From positions 5,115 to 13,538 of the forward strand of contig DLXW01000181.1 of assembly GCA_003448685.1 (NCBI GenBank): a stretch of 8,424 nucleotides of DNA, given 5' to 3'. Source of the DNA: Cyanothece sp. UBA12306 (lineage in GTDB: Bacteria > Cyanobacteriota > Cyanobacteriia > Cyanobacteriales > Microcystaceae). The notes under the pieces are model-generated. The model was given only the letters and a program-made list of their open reading frames with translations, did not search any database and had not been told where the DNA came from. The position numbers and the translations under genes are program-made. Shown piece by piece: positions 1 through 7,150 of the stretch (positions are counted from its first letter, which is position 1; every line of letters begins with the position of its first letter).

Positions 1-1089
1 TAGGTCTCCTAACTTAACGAAATCTCCTACTTGAATGGGACGTTCCAAAGTAATAATTAAACCACTAATAAAATTATTAGCAATATTTTGTAATCCGAAA
101 CCAATCCCTACCCCTAAAACACTAGCTAAAATTGCCAAAGCACTGAGATCAAGTCCCCACAATTGTAATAAAATAATCAACCCTAAAAATAGCAAGATAT
201 ATCGAGCTAAAACAGCTACTACATCCTGAACACTTTGGCTTGCTCCCAGGCGACTCAAGAGATAGGATCTCAAAAAAGTAACCAAACCTTTAACTAAAAA
301 CCAGAGTCCAACTGTTAGGGATAAAAGGAATAGTAATTGAATGGCAGAATAACTATTGTCTCCGAGGACAAAAATTCGTTGTCCTAAGATCATTATTATT
401 TGATAAACTTGGCTTCTTGCTTGAGGTAAAAGATGGCAAATATAACCAATGACTATGAGCCAAATAACAATGGGACTTCCTAAAATAAAAATCCGCCATA
501 GAGGTCGTAAAAATGGTTGCCAAGCATAACATGGAGAAGTAGGATATTTCCACGTGGGAAGCCATTTTTGATCGCCCCAAATTCTGAGGAATACTAACCC
601 AATATTCACTGCTATTGCTACTAAAATAGCTCCTAAACTTAATAATCCAGCTTTACGTAAATATTGAGGAGTTCGCTCAAATTGACCTCTTTGTAGAGCT
701 TTTTCTAGAATTTTTTTCCAAATAATAGCTTGTTCAAAAGTATCACTTCCTGAAATTACATCAGCTGGGGTAACACTAAGTAGATGACGTTTTGTAGTTA
801 GGTTACGGATAACCGTTTGTTCGTTTTCCTCAAAGACAACCACTTCAACCGGTTGAGAAGTTCTTACTTCTTCAGCTAAGGTTTCATTAATAATATTAGC
901 TCTTTGTTGCGCGCTAAAATTACTGATAGATCCTATCTCAAATAGCATTCTACCATCAACAATAATGGGAGCTTTTTCTGTCGAATTAATTAGGGGACTT
1001 TGCGCTGAAATTGCTCCAGGAAAAACCGTTAAAATTAGTGTCAATAAAGCTAATAGTATTAGTTTCCAGCGAACAAATAAGGGAGGCAT
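1..1089 (-). CDS. MscS-family mechanosensitive ion channel, 3' end outside window
   Basis: The minus-strand frame from ATG at 1089 stays open for 363 codons to the left edge, so the C-terminus is missing. Residues 1-29 resemble a signal peptide (hydrophobic core, then AISA before Q30). A soluble, probably periplasmic stretch follows to about residue 145. Hydrophobic segments lie near 149-168, 197-220, 248-272 and 293-316, and a final Gly/Ala-rich helix spans about 317-345. That helix carries GVGIGFGLQNIANNFISG followed by ERPIQVGDFV, the pore-lining TM3 and start of the beta domain typical of MscS. Members open under membrane tension and release solutes during osmotic downshock. The extra N-terminal part makes it a larger MscS-like protein than the E. 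coli type. No Shine-Dalgarno is visible at the ATG. It follows the ribosomal operon in the same direction but has its own possible promoter. The family assignment is strong; the exact subfamily is not resolved. Confidence 0.88.
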   Translation of the reverse strand, partial: MPPLFVRWKLILLALLTLILTVFPGAISAQSPLINSTEKAPIIVDGRMLFEIGSISNFSAQQRANIINETLAEEVRTSQPVEVVVFEENEQTVIRNLTTKRHLLSVTPADVISGSDTFEQAIIWKKILEKALQRGQFERTPQYLRKAGLLSLGAILVAIAVNIGLVFLRIWGDQKWLPTWKYPTSPCYAWQPFLRPLWRIFILGSPIVIWLIVIGYICHLLPQARSQVYQIIMILGQRIFVLGDNSYSAIQLLFLLSLTVGLWFLVKGLVTFLRSYLLSRLGASQSVQDVVAVLARYILLFLGLIILLQLWGLDLSALAILASVLGVGIGFGLQNIANNFISGLIITLERPIQVGDFVKLGDL

Positions 1090-1107
1090 AAGTTTAAAAA
1101 TTAAAAT

Positions 1108-1136
1108 AATATAGATAAAAAATCTAGGGTAGGCAA
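1108..1136 (-). promoter_or_regulatory. Putative promoter of the MscS-like gene
   Basis: On the minus strand TTGCCT (1131-1136) and TATATT (1108-1113) are separated by 17 nt, a reasonable sigma70-type match. It would start transcription near 1101, about 12 nt before the ATG at 1089. The surroundings are very AT-rich, so chance matches are likely. Confidence 0.4.
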
Positions 1137-1198
1137 TTTATGACTTAGTTTTAGATGATAATTGTGATCACGATTGCCAACTCCACCCCAATAATAAT

Positions 1199-1226
1199 AT
1201 AGAGACGCTCCAAAGAACGTCTCTAC
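1199..1226 (-). terminator. Hairpin after rplL; cyanobacterial palindromic repeat type
   Basis: TAGAGACG (1200-1207) pairs perfectly with CGTCTCTA (1218-1225). With one mismatch the stem extends inward to a 4-nt loop. It lies about 50 nt past the rplL stop and is followed on the minus strand by a T/A-rich run rather than a clean U tract. The core GTAGAGACG...CGTCTCTA resembles a palindrome I recall as dispersed in many cyanobacterial intergenic regions. It may both close the operon and be a copy of that repeat. Terminator activity is inferred. Confidence 0.5.
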
Positions 1227-1275
1227 ACAGTTATAAACTAAATTAGAAGTGACTAATTTTCACAAAAAACAAGAA

Positions 1276-1677
1276 TTACTTAACGCTAACTTTAGCACCA
1301 GCTTCTTCGAGTTTTTTCTTGGTTTCTTCAGCATCATCCTTACCAGTGCCTTCCTTAATCGGTTTAGGCGCAGATTCGACAAGATCTTTAGCTTCCTTAA
1401 GTCCCAAACCAGTAATGGCACGAACCACCTTAAGAATGGCAATTTTCTTGTCAGAAGGAACTTCTTCGAGAACCACATCAAATTCAGTCTTCTCTTCTTC
1501 AGCTTCAGCAGGTGCGCCAGGAGCAGCAGCACCAGGGGCCATCATCATCATACCGCCGCCAGCAGGAGCAGCAGCACTTACGCCAAAGGCTTCTTCAATT
1601 TGTTTAACCAATTCAGAAGCTTCTAAAAGGCTGAGGGATTTTAGCTTTTCGAGAATTTCATCAGTTGCAGCAGACAT
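1276..1677 (-). CDS. rplL: 50S ribosomal protein L7/L12
   Basis: The product is the multi-copy stalk protein of the large subunit; it binds L10 and recruits translation factor GTPases. The 133-residue protein has the full three-part layout. Residues 1-33 form the N-terminal dimerisation/L10-binding helices ([19 protein letters not shown]). Residues 34-62 form an Ala/Gly/Pro hinge containing four consecutive Met residues. Residues 63-133 form the globular C-terminal domain, with EKTEFDVVL and [19 protein letters not shown], the factor-contact surface. AAGGAG (1685-1690) sits 7 nt before the ATG at 1677. It follows rplJ by 71 nt and is the last gene of the operon. The acidic C-terminal domain and conserved motifs leave little doubt. 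Confidence 0.98.
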   Translation of the reverse strand: MSAATDEILEKLKSLSLLEASELVKQIEEAFGVSAAAPAGGGMMMMAPGAAAPGAPAEAEEEKTEFDVVLEEVPSDKKIAILKVVRAITGLGLKEAKDLVESAPKPIKEGTGKDDAEETKKKLEEAGAKVSVK

Positions 1678-1748
1678 AATTTAACTCCTTGAAAATGAAT
1701 AAAAAAAGTGGATAATTGAACAAACACAGTTGAGAGAAGGGCAGATGT

Positions 1749-2318
1749 TTAAGCAGCATCGCCCTCTTCTTTGGCAGCGATCGCACCAACCACACGACCC
1801 ACAGATGAGGGTACTTCGTTGATTCCCCGTGCCACAGATGAAGGCACTTCTTTGATCCCAACCGCCAATTTGGTGGCGATGGAGTTGAGTGCGCCAGCGA
1901 CTTGAGCCATCAACTCTTCTTTGGACGGTAAATCAGCGATCGCTTTGACCTGTTCTTCGTTGAGGGCTTGACCTTGCATGACACCGCCGCGAAATTCGGT
2001 TTTTTTGGTGTCTTTTTTAAAGCCTTGGTAAGCCCTAACTGCTCCCCCTACGTCGTCTTTAACGAGGACAAAGGCTGATGAGCCTGTTAAAAAATTGGTC
2101 ATGGGTTGCCAATTTTCATCCTCTTGTACGGCGATCTCCATAAAGGTATTTTTAGTAACCTTACAGATAGATCCCGTCGGACGTAGACGGTTACGCAGAT
2201 CGCTGATTTGAGCCACTGATAGCCCTTTATAGTCGATGACAAAGGCCAGTTGAGTTTCACTCAAAATTTCCTTGAGATCGGCGATCACTGCCGCTTTGTT
2301 TTCTCGGGTTCTTCCCAT
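1749..2318 (-). CDS. rplJ: 50S ribosomal protein L10
   Basis: L10 anchors the L7/L12 dimers to 23S rRNA beside L11 and usually represses its own operon through the leader RNA. The 189-residue protein starts MGRTRENKAAVIADLKEIL and shows the L10 signature (AFVIDYKGLSVAQISDLR; KVTKNTFMEIA at about 53-63). The C-terminal helix that binds L12 is in residues ~135-185. The start at 2318 is chosen because AGGAGGTG (2328-2335) lies 9 nt upstream. A longer frame beginning at TTG 2408 would run over the attenuator and has no homology. The tail contains an 11-residue tandem repeat, GIKEVPSSVAR (154-164) and GINEVPSSVGR (165-175). Expression is probably controlled by the preceding L10 leader. Confidence 0.97.
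   Translation of the reverse strand: MGRTRENKAAVIADLKEILSETQLAFVIDYKGLSVAQISDLRNRLRPTGSICKVTKNTFMEIAVQEDENWQPMTNFLTGSSAFVLVKDDVGGAVRAYQGFKKDTKKTEFRGGVMQGQALNEEQVKAIADLPSKEELMAQVAGALNSIATKLAVGIKEVPSSVARGINEVPSSVGRVVGAIAAKEEGDAA
1777..1784. repeat. HIP1 octamer GCGATCGC
   Basis: This is an exact copy of the highly iterated palindrome of cyanobacterial genomes, here within rplJ codons near the C-terminus. It supports the cyanobacterial assignment. Confidence 0.85.
1794..1859. repeat. 33-bp tandem repeat inside rplJ
   Basis: Two adjacent 33-nt copies (1794-1826 and 1827-1859) are identical at about 26 of 33 positions and encode GI(N/K)EVPSSV(G/A)R in the L10 tail. Most differences are silent. 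This looks like an old in-frame duplication that lengthens the L12-binding helix region. Confidence 0.7.
1936..1943. repeat. HIP1 octamer GCGATCGC
   Basis: This is a second exact HIP1 palindrome inside rplJ, about 150 bp from the first. Confidence 0.85.
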
Positions 2319-2363
2319 TAATGTTTTCACCTCCTTGATTTTAGTAATTGTGACTAACTGGAC

Positions 2364-2394
2364 AAAAAAATAACCCCTAGCGTTTTGCCGGGGC
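2364..2394 (-). terminator. Attenuator-like hairpin with U tract before rplJ
   Basis: Read on the minus strand, CCCC (2393-2390) pairs with GGGG (2377-2374). An inner GC pairing and an A/C-rich loop complete the hairpin, and a run of seven Ts (2370-2364) follows after TTA. It lies 46 nt upstream of the rplJ start and directly after the L10 leader. The layout fits a factor-independent terminator whose use depends on leader folding. The stem is short and asymmetric, so full termination is not expected. Confidence 0.6.
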
Positions 2395-2444
2395 TGAGTT
2401 CGGGCCAACCAAGGGAAAAAAACAGATTAACTGTTATTTTTCTT

Positions 2445-2525
2445 CCTCTGGTTCACCTTCGATCAGGCCTCAACCTCGGCAGGACATTAAGCAAATTGCC
2501 CCTGCTATCTACGGCATAAGCCAAA
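2445..2525 (-). promoter_or_regulatory. Ribosomal protein L10 leader
   Basis: The rplA-rplJ spacer contains the conserved L10 leader core. On the minus strand CCGTAGATAGCAGG is followed by GCTTAATGTCCTGCCGAGGTT and then GAAGGTGAACC. GCAGG (2505-2501) can pair with CCTGC (2483-2479), and GGTT (2475-2472) with AACC (2453-2450), giving the expected kinked stem structure. In known systems L10 or the L10-L12 complex binds this RNA and reduces rplJ-rplL expression. A terminator-like hairpin lies just downstream (2364-2394), so control here is probably by transcription attenuation. The identification rests on recognised conserved segments, not on a covariance-model score. Confidence 0.85.
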
Positions 2526-2582
2526 TAAGCATTTAATTGTGGTGGGTTATTTTCTCTCGATTTTTCCTCAGTTAAAGATTAA

Positions 2583-3299
2583 TCAAGCCTCTGCCAATTT
2601 CAGATCCCTGAGGGCACTCACATCAACCGCAATTGATGGTCCCATGGAAGCTGAAACGAAAACACTACGCCAGTAACGCCCTTTGGCACCAGAAGGACGA
2701 TTACGGTCAACGGTTTCCTGTAAGGCTTTGAGATTGGCCAGTAAGTCTTCGGGGGTAAAAGATGCCTTACCAAAGATAACATGAACAATCCCTGTTCTGT
2801 CAGCCCTAAATTCTAATTTCCCGGCCTTAAATTCGGTGATCGCATTGGTGAGATCCGCTGTTACCGTTCCCCCTTTGGGAGAGGGCATTAAGCCGCGAGG
2901 CCCAAGTAAACGACCTAATTTAGCCACTTTGGGCATCATGTCAGGGGTAGCAATCAAAACTTCGAAATCCATCATTCCCTTGAGAATTTCTTCAATCAAT
3001 TCTTCTGAACCGGCCAGATCAGCCCCCGCATCGTTAGCTTCTTGGACTTTTTCCCCTCTGGCAATGACAGCTACTCGGATTTCTTGACCGGTTCCTTTGG
3101 GCAAGGATACCGTTGTCCGCAATTGTTGATCGGTGTATTTGGGATCAATTCCTAAACGAATGTGGGCTTCGGCCGATTCGTTAAATTTCGCCGTCGCTGT
3201 TTCTTTAAGCAGTTGTAGGGCTTCTAACGGCTCATAGGTTTTGTCTTGATCGACTTTTGCTAAGGCTTCTTTGAAGCGTTTTGAGAGTTTTTTGGACAT
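2583..3299 (-). CDS. rplA: 50S ribosomal protein L1
   Basis: L1 forms the mobile L1 stalk that binds 23S rRNA and helps release E-site tRNA. The 238-residue product has the family's usual length. It carries the signature [19 protein letters not shown] at residues 128-146 and the RNA-binding region near the end ([20 protein letters not shown]). AGGAGA (3305-3310) is placed 5 nt before the ATG at 3299. It is separated from rplK by 63 nt and followed by the 264-nt L10 leader spacer. In other bacteria L1 can repress the rplK-rplA pair by binding its mRNA; no L1 target was recognised here. Confidence 0.98.
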   Translation of the reverse strand: MSKKLSKRFKEALAKVDQDKTYEPLEALQLLKETATAKFNESAEAHIRLGIDPKYTDQQLRTTVSLPKGTGQEIRVAVIARGEKVQEANDAGADLAGSEELIEEILKGMMDFEVLIATPDMMPKVAKLGRLLGPRGLMPSPKGGTVTADLTNAITEFKAGKLEFRADRTGIVHVIFGKASFTPEDLLANLKALQETVDRNRPSGAKGRYWRSVFVSASMGPSIAVDVSALRDLKLAEA

Positions 3300-3362
3300 A
3301 GTTTTCTCCTAGGGTCAATAACGAAGCAAAGCCTCTCCCCTAATCAATAATTCCTGTTTTTC

Positions 3363-3788
3363 TTAGTCTTTGATGGTAACACCCATGTTACGGGCAGTTC
3401 CTTCGACAATGTTCATGGCCGCATCAATATCATTGGCATTGAGATCGGGCATTTTGGTTTGGGCAATTTCTTTTAATTGATCGCGGGTGATGCTACCAAC
3501 CTTGGTGTTATTGGGTTGGGCAGAACCCTTGTCTATTCCCGCAGCTTTACGGATTAAAACCGATGCTGGTGGGGTTTTTAGGACAAAGGTAAAGCTGCGA
3601 TCTTCGTAGACGGAAATCTCTACGGGAATCACCATTCCTGCTTGATCTGCCGTTTTGCCGTTATATTCTTTGCAAAACGCCATGATATTGACTCCATGTT
3701 GACCCAAAGCTGGACCAACGGGGGGAGCAGGGTTCGCCTTCCCTGCGGGGAGGGCTAGTTTAATCATTGCCACAACTTTCTTGGCCAT
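3363..3788 (-). CDS. rplK: 50S ribosomal protein L11
   Basis: L11 binds the GTPase-associated region of 23S rRNA at the base of the L10-L12 stalk. The 141-residue protein is full length. Its N-terminal domain contains [20 protein letters not shown] (about 20-39), including the proline-rich segment that moves with factor binding. The C-terminal rRNA-binding domain carries [19 protein letters not shown] and ends [11 protein letters not shown]. The ATG at 3788 is only 3 nt past the nusG stop and has no clear Shine-Dalgarno. It is probably translated by ribosomes arriving from nusG (inference). Confidence 0.98.
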   Translation of the reverse strand: MAKKVVAMIKLALPAGKANPAPPVGPALGQHGVNIMAFCKEYNGKTADQAGMVIPVEISVYEDRSFTFVLKTPPASVLIRKAAGIDKGSAQPNNTKVGSITRDQLKEIAQTKMPDLNANDIDAAMNIVEGTARNMGVTIKD

Positions 3789-3791
3789 CGC

Positions 3792-4409
3792 TTAGTTTAG
3801 TTTTTCTATTTGGTTAAATTCGAGTTCAACTGGCGTGTCTCGCCCGAAGATAGAGAGTAGGGCTCTTAGTTTACCTTTTTCTGGGGTCACTTCCACCACT
3901 TCCCCTTCAAAATCTTTAAACGGTCCTGAGAGAACCATAATCTTGTCTCCAACCACCGTATCAATTTTGACTACTGGTTCTTGAATTTCTGATTGTTTAA
4001 AGATTCGTTCGATCTCCCCGGGACTCAAGGGAACGGGTTTAACGTGTCCTCTACCCCTACCTGTACTACGTTTCTGTTCTGCACCAACAAAATTGATGAC
4101 GTGGGGCGTATTTTTCACTACTTGCCAAGCATCATCGTCCATAATCATTCTCACCAGTACATAGCCTGGGAAAACTTTTTCTTCTGATTGCTGACGAGAA
4201 CCGTCTTTGCGGACTTTTATAGTAGCAATTTTGGGGATTTGAACTTGCAATATGCTATCAGCAACATCCAGGGTGTGAATACGTTGCTCTAAATTGGTTT
4301 TAACCCGCTTTTCACAGCCAGAAGCCACCTGCACAGCATACCAACGGGCAGTTCTTTTCGTTTGTTCGCTTTGTTCTAATTCAGGTGAGTGATCTTCGGC
4401 AAAACTCAT
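3792..4409 (-). CDS. nusG: Transcription termination/antitermination factor NusG
   Basis: NusG binds RNA polymerase at the clamp, promotes processive elongation and links transcription to Rho or the ribosome. The 205-residue protein has an NGN domain from about residue 21 (ARWYAVQVASGCEKRVKTNLE; EEKVFPGYVLVRM at 76-88). A KOW domain lies at about 152-185 (VGDKIMVLSGPFKDFEGEVVEV). The start at 4409 is preferred. Its ATG overlaps the secE stop as TAATG, and AGGAAAGG (4417-4424) lies 7 nt upstream. An ATG at 4433 would add eight residues (MGSRKGIL) with no homology and a longer overlap. The overlap implies translational coupling with secE. Confidence 0.96.
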   Translation of the reverse strand: MSFAEDHSPELEQSEQTKRTARWYAVQVASGCEKRVKTNLEQRIHTLDVADSILQVQIPKIATIKVRKDGSRQQSEEKVFPGYVLVRMIMDDDAWQVVKNTPHVINFVGAEQKRSTGRGRGHVKPVPLSPGEIERIFKQSEIQEPVVKIDTVVGDKIMVLSGPFKDFEGEVVEVTPEKGKLRALLSIFGRDTPVELEFNQIEKLN

Positions 4410-4645
4410 TAGAATACCTTTCCTGCTCCCCATGTGAAGAGATTATCGACTAAATAGATAACCGTTGCTACTAGGCTAACCATCAATATAACGGCTACTG
4501 ATTCACTAAGTAGTTGTTGTCTAGAAGGCCAGACTACTTTCCCTAGTTCTTCTTTAGTCTCACCAATAAAGTTGGCTTTCTTCTCCTCACTATTAGTTGG
4601 GTTGACTTCCTTTTTATTGATTTTTGATTCTTCTTTTTTAACCAC
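4409..4645 (-). CDS. secE: Preprotein translocase subunit SecE
   Basis: SecE clamps SecY in the SecYEG channel of the plasma and, in cyanobacteria, thylakoid membranes. The 78-residue product is the short one-helix form usual outside enterobacteria. It has a charged N-terminal tail (1-27), the conserved amphipathic segment KEELGKVVWPSRQQLL (31-46) and one membrane helix at about 48-70. The start codon is GTG at 4645. GAGG (4651-4654) sits 5 nt upstream and no ATG lies nearby in frame. It is the first gene of the operon, with a strong promoter about 115 nt upstream, and it overlaps nusG by one base. Confidence 0.95.
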   Translation of the reverse strand: MVKKEESKINKKEVNPTNSEEKKANFIGETKEELGKVVWPSRQQLLSESVAVILMVSLVATVIYLVDNLFTWGAGKVF

Positions 4646-4758
4646 GGTGACCTCTATCCAACATAGCAGTTAGCAATCACTAGAATTATCCACTTTGATT
4701 ATGAATAACCTTAATTTTCCCTCGAATGAATATTCCCAGGATTTAACCCCAAACCACT

Positions 4759-4786
4759 ATTATAACCTAAAACTTTTTTTAGTCAA
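4759..4786 (-). promoter_or_regulatory. Promoter of the secE-nusG-rplKAJL operon
   Basis: On the minus strand TTGACT (4781-4786) and a perfect TATAAT (4759-4764) are separated by 16 nt, five of the spacer's bases beside the -35 being part of an A tract. This is the best sigma70-type promoter in the window. Transcription would start near 4752 and leave a leader of about 107 nt before secE. No known riboswitch or leader motif was recognised in that leader. Confidence 0.75.
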
Positions 4787-4845
4787 CCCGAAACGAAGTC
4801 AGAAGTACTGAGAAATAATAAGTCTTTTAAGTAGGGTTGGGAACC

Positions 4846-5628
4846 TTACAACTCTATTTTAGGATTATCATCACTGGGTAAATAGTTGATCATGTCTTCA
4901 AATTTCCTTAGTTCAACCTGAGAAATTTTGAAAAACTGAGGCTCAGCTTCTAACCATCGATCGTTAAAAGATGTGAGGATTGAAGCCAAACGAGTTCGCT
5001 CAACCTCAGAAATATTTTCAACATTTTCATTAAAATATCCTAAAGTGATATGAGCAGTAAAGTGATATTGTTGTTGGACTCCTAAACCTATCAAGTCCAT
5101 ATTTTGATAAATTGATCTCCTTAATTGAATAATTTTTTCATAAGATAATTCATCGCTAGGAACTAATGCTATCGCTAAGGCACGGGGAAGAATTATGAGT
5201 CCTAACAATTGCCATCTATTTTTACTTTTCTCTAGGTTAATCTTCTGGTAGTTATTGAAGCTATCTTCAATACACTTTTTAATTCTATGGGCAAAATTAG
5301 GATCTTCTTGAATTGCTTCTCGATAACTTTTATCCCAGATTAAATCGGCTAGGGTCAAATGAAAACTCTCAAGGGGAAGCCAATCTATTATTGCTGATTC
5401 TATCTGCTTTAATAATTCCTGTTGTGTAGTTTGTAATTGCTGATAAAATTCCCCATTGAGAGCATCCTCTGGTTGAGGAGGTGTCAGAATAGTATAACCA
5501 GGAAAAGGAACAGCCTTTCCTTGGTCAAATTTTGGTGACTTCTGGATGTTCTTCAGTTGGGTTTCATAGGTGGCAGGTATGGTTAATTGTGCCACTCGAT
5601 TAACATAGATTTGATAAGTTTCGTCCAA
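4846..5628 (-). CDS. DUF1868-type 2H phosphoesterase superfamily protein
   Basis: The 260-residue protein carries two His-x-Thr motifs, HLT at 90-92 (in ESFHLTLADLIW) and HIT at 193-195 (in HFTAHITLGYF). They are about 100 residues apart, as in the 2H phosphoesterase (LigT/cyclic phosphodiesterase-like) fold. In that superfamily the paired histidines act on 2',3'-cyclic phosphates or similar bonds; the substrate here is unknown. The sequence best fits the cyanobacterial DUF1868 group. The start is TTG at 5628, supported by AGGAGA (5634-5639) with 5-nt spacing; the first internal Met is only at residue 177. There is no signal peptide or membrane segment, so it should be cytoplasmic. It points toward secE, but the secE promoter separates the two and no terminator is visible between them. 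Confidence 0.8.
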   Translation of the reverse strand: MDETYQIYVNRVAQLTIPATYETQLKNIQKSPKFDQGKAVPFPGYTILTPPQPEDALNGEFYQQLQTTQQELLKQIESAIIDWLPLESFHLTLADLIWDKSYREAIQEDPNFAHRIKKCIEDSFNNYQKINLEKSKNRWQLLGLIILPRALAIALVPSDELSYEKIIQLRRSIYQNMDLIGLGVQQQYHFTAHITLGYFNENVENISEVERTRLASILTSFNDRWLEAEPQFFKISQVELRKFEDMINYLPSDDNPKIEL

Positions 5629-5749
5629 GGAACTCTCCTGTAAAAATTCAACAACCTGATACTTTTATTTTCCTCAATTTTTGATGACTTTGACCATTAA
5701 GGTTTAAAGTCTCTCCTTGTTCATTATCTATTAATTAATTTCAGGTAGA
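5629..5749. other. AT-rich spacer upstream of the DUF1868 gene
   Basis: About 120 nt lie between the TTG start and the right tip of the disrupted transposon. Apart from the AGGAGA ribosome site at 5634-5639, no convincing promoter, RNA or coding sequence was seen. If the gene's native promoter lay further upstream, the element would have separated it from the gene. Confidence 0.5.
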
Positions 5750-5790
5750 TTGACATACTACCCCGTTACAAATCAGTTTAACGGGGGATT
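5750..5790 (-). repeat. Right-end subterminal hairpin of the IS200/IS605 element
   Basis: CCCCGTTA (5761-5768) pairs perfectly with TAACGGGG (5779-5786), leaving a 10-nt loop that contains the tnpB stop codon. It lies about 11 nt inside the TCAA tip (5753-5750, minus strand). Single-strand hairpins near the tip are the recognition sites of Y1 transposases. In TnpB systems the same region forms the 3' part of the omega (reRNA) scaffold. Confidence 0.7.
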
Positions 5791-5925
5791 CTTTAGGTCA
5801 TCACTACGAGAAATTCCTTGTTCAACGAGACGACTTAAATTCTTGATGTTACCATTAAGAACCCAGAGGTCGGATTCTCCCAAGGCGTTTTGGTCGGTTT
5901 CTGTATGCCCTACAGTATTTCCATA
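5773..5925 (-). pseudogene. tnpB: C-terminal remnant of TnpB
   Basis: A 50-codon frame ends at TGA 5775-5773 inside the right-end hairpin. It reads YGNTVGHTETDQNALGES and continues to DDLKNPPLN. A TVGHTE...NA.GE tail ending next to the element's right hairpin is typical of cyanobacterial TnpB proteins just after the RuvC-III/zinc-ribbon region. It is out of frame with the 706-codon frame upstream and begins after an in-frame TAA (5928-5926), so it is not translated as part of it. Its position immediately behind gst, followed by the expected element end, shows that gst lies within the former tnpB. Assignment is by pattern recognition of the tail, which is less conserved than the catalytic core. 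Confidence 0.7.
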
Positions 5926-5935
5926 TTATAACTGG

Positions 5936-7150
5936 TTATAGCAAGGGAGCAACACCGCGAAAATTAGCTGGATCTTGATCTCTTCGATGATTTAGAGGAA
6001 TAGGAGAGCCTTGGCGATCGCCTGCTAGGGAGGCTGTTGTTTCTAGAGCTTCTCTTAACCTTTTAGCTGCGTAGATAGACATATCTCTGGGTACATTAAT
6101 TCTATCGCGCAAATATCGTAAGGCAATGTCTGCCCCCTGGGGTGGAGTACACTTTTGCCCTGTCATCATTTGTGTTAAAGCGCAACGGAGGGCTTGATCA
6201 ACTAAATTATTGTCACTAGGGTTAACGCGAATAATATTAGTACGGTGTTTAAGTACCCGTTGGAGGGCTTCACTACGAGATGTTTCTGGTTCTCGATAAG
6301 CTACGTCGGGTAAGCCGAACCAAGGGCCTTGATCTACCCTTGCTTTATTAATCAACATTTGGGGTTCCCCATTTTCGTAGCAACCTCCCATTTGAGGGGG
6401 TAAGTCGTGAGCATGGGTATGAAAATCGCTTTGAGTACCCCGATAGGTGCTTCTGCTTTCCATGGCATCAAACCAGGCGGCGAGATGGGGATTTTCTTCT
6501 CTTAGAGAATAGCCTTTATAGTAATAAAGACTGGCATTCATCCGCTCAACATAAGGGGTGAAAATGACATCCACTGTGCCAAATTCTTCTAAGAAATAAG
6601 GACCATGGTGACGACTGAGGGCATCTTCTACCATGGCTACAACTTTAATAAATTGTTCACGGTTATGTTGTTCTTGTTGAACCGAACGGGTAGGATAACA
6701 AAGCCAACTACACCAAGCTCTAAATAGGAGTCTTTCTAGTTGCCTCAGGGGTATCACTTGGGGGTCTTTCATTCCTTGATTTAAGACCCCAAAGATTTGT
6801 TCTAAAGCAATTAAAATGTCATCACTTTCGGTAATAATTTTTCCATCAAGTTCAATGGCTGGAAGCATTCCCGATGGCACTTTTCGCTTGTACCATTGCT
6901 CTTTAGTGCCATAACAAAACATGGTAACTTTTTCAATGCGGTAGGGAATTTGTTTTTCCTCTAACCAAAGCCATACTTTTTGACAGTAAGGACACCAGGC
7001 GTGGTTATCACGATAGAGAATAACTCGTATATCAGATTCACTACCACCAAAAAGGCGCGAACGTGCTTGAGAGTTTGTCGGTCCATTAATGGGATCTATC
7101 TTAAAATCTGTTAAGGCTTCGAGTTCTGTCCAGCTTAGGGGGGAAGTCAT
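5936..7150 (-). CDS. Glutathione S-transferase family protein (cyanobacterial long form)
   Basis: From ATG 7150 the frame gives 404 residues that look like a complete protein. A thioredoxin-fold N-terminal GST domain spans about 40-120. It has the glutaredoxin-like CPYC at 53-56 ([16 protein letters not shown]), the cis-proline loop SGMLPA at 93-98 and the glutathione-contacting TESDDI at 107-112. An alpha-helical C-terminal domain follows to about 240, then a ~160-residue extension of unknown role. The Cys pair suggests an omega-like GST with thiol-transferase or deglutathionylation chemistry rather than classic conjugation; this is inference. The start is chosen because homology-like sequence begins at [16 protein letters not shown]. 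No Shine-Dalgarno precedes it, and about 24 nt further upstream the sequence becomes tnpB. The gene is flanked on both sides by tnpB fragments, so its native promoter is probably absent. Confidence 0.85.
   Translation of the reverse strand: MTSPLSWTELEALTDFKIDPINGPTNSQARSRLFGGSESDIRVILYRDNHAWCPYCQKVWLWLEEKQIPYRIEKVTMFCYGTKEQWYKRKVPSGMLPAIELDGKIITESDDILIALEQIFGVLNQGMKDPQVIPLRQLERLLFRAWCSWLCYPTRSVQQEQHNREQFIKVVAMVEDALSRHHGPYFLEEFGTVDVIFTPYVERMNASLYYYKGYSLREENPHLAAWFDAMESRSTYRGTQSDFHTHAHDLPPQMGGCYENGEPQMLINKARVDQGPWFGLPDVAYREPETSRSEALQRVLKHRTNIIRVNPSDNNLVDQALRCALTQMMTGQKCTPPQGADIALRYLRDRINVPRDMSIYAAKRLREALETTASLAGDRQGSPIPLNHRRDQDPANFRGVAPLL

Noticed and set aside
1249..1684. Long open frames on the plus strand and in another minus frame over rplL
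   Set aside because: They are shadows of the compositionally biased rplL codons (Ala, Glu, Lys rich). None resembles a protein family and none has a ribosome site.
2319..2408. A 30-codon N-terminal extension of rplJ starting at TTG 2408
   Set aside because: It would run through the attenuator hairpin and ignore the AGGAGGTG site placed 9 nt before the ATG at 2318. L10 proteins begin at the MGRTRENK-type start.
4410..4433. An upstream ATG for nusG at 4433
   Set aside because: It adds eight residues without homology and a 25-nt overlap with secE. The ATG at 4409 has TAATG coupling and a better ribosome site.
4646..4845. A tRNA-Trp or other RNA gene before secE, as found in many bacteria
   Set aside because: No T-loop (GGTTCGA-type) sequence or cloverleaf was seen. 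The gap holds the operon promoter and a leader without recognised motifs.
5750..5941. A plus-strand 63-codon frame antisense to the TnpB tail
   Set aside because: No family resemblance, and it begins at the element tip. The minus strand reads a TnpB-like tail ending in the expected hairpin.
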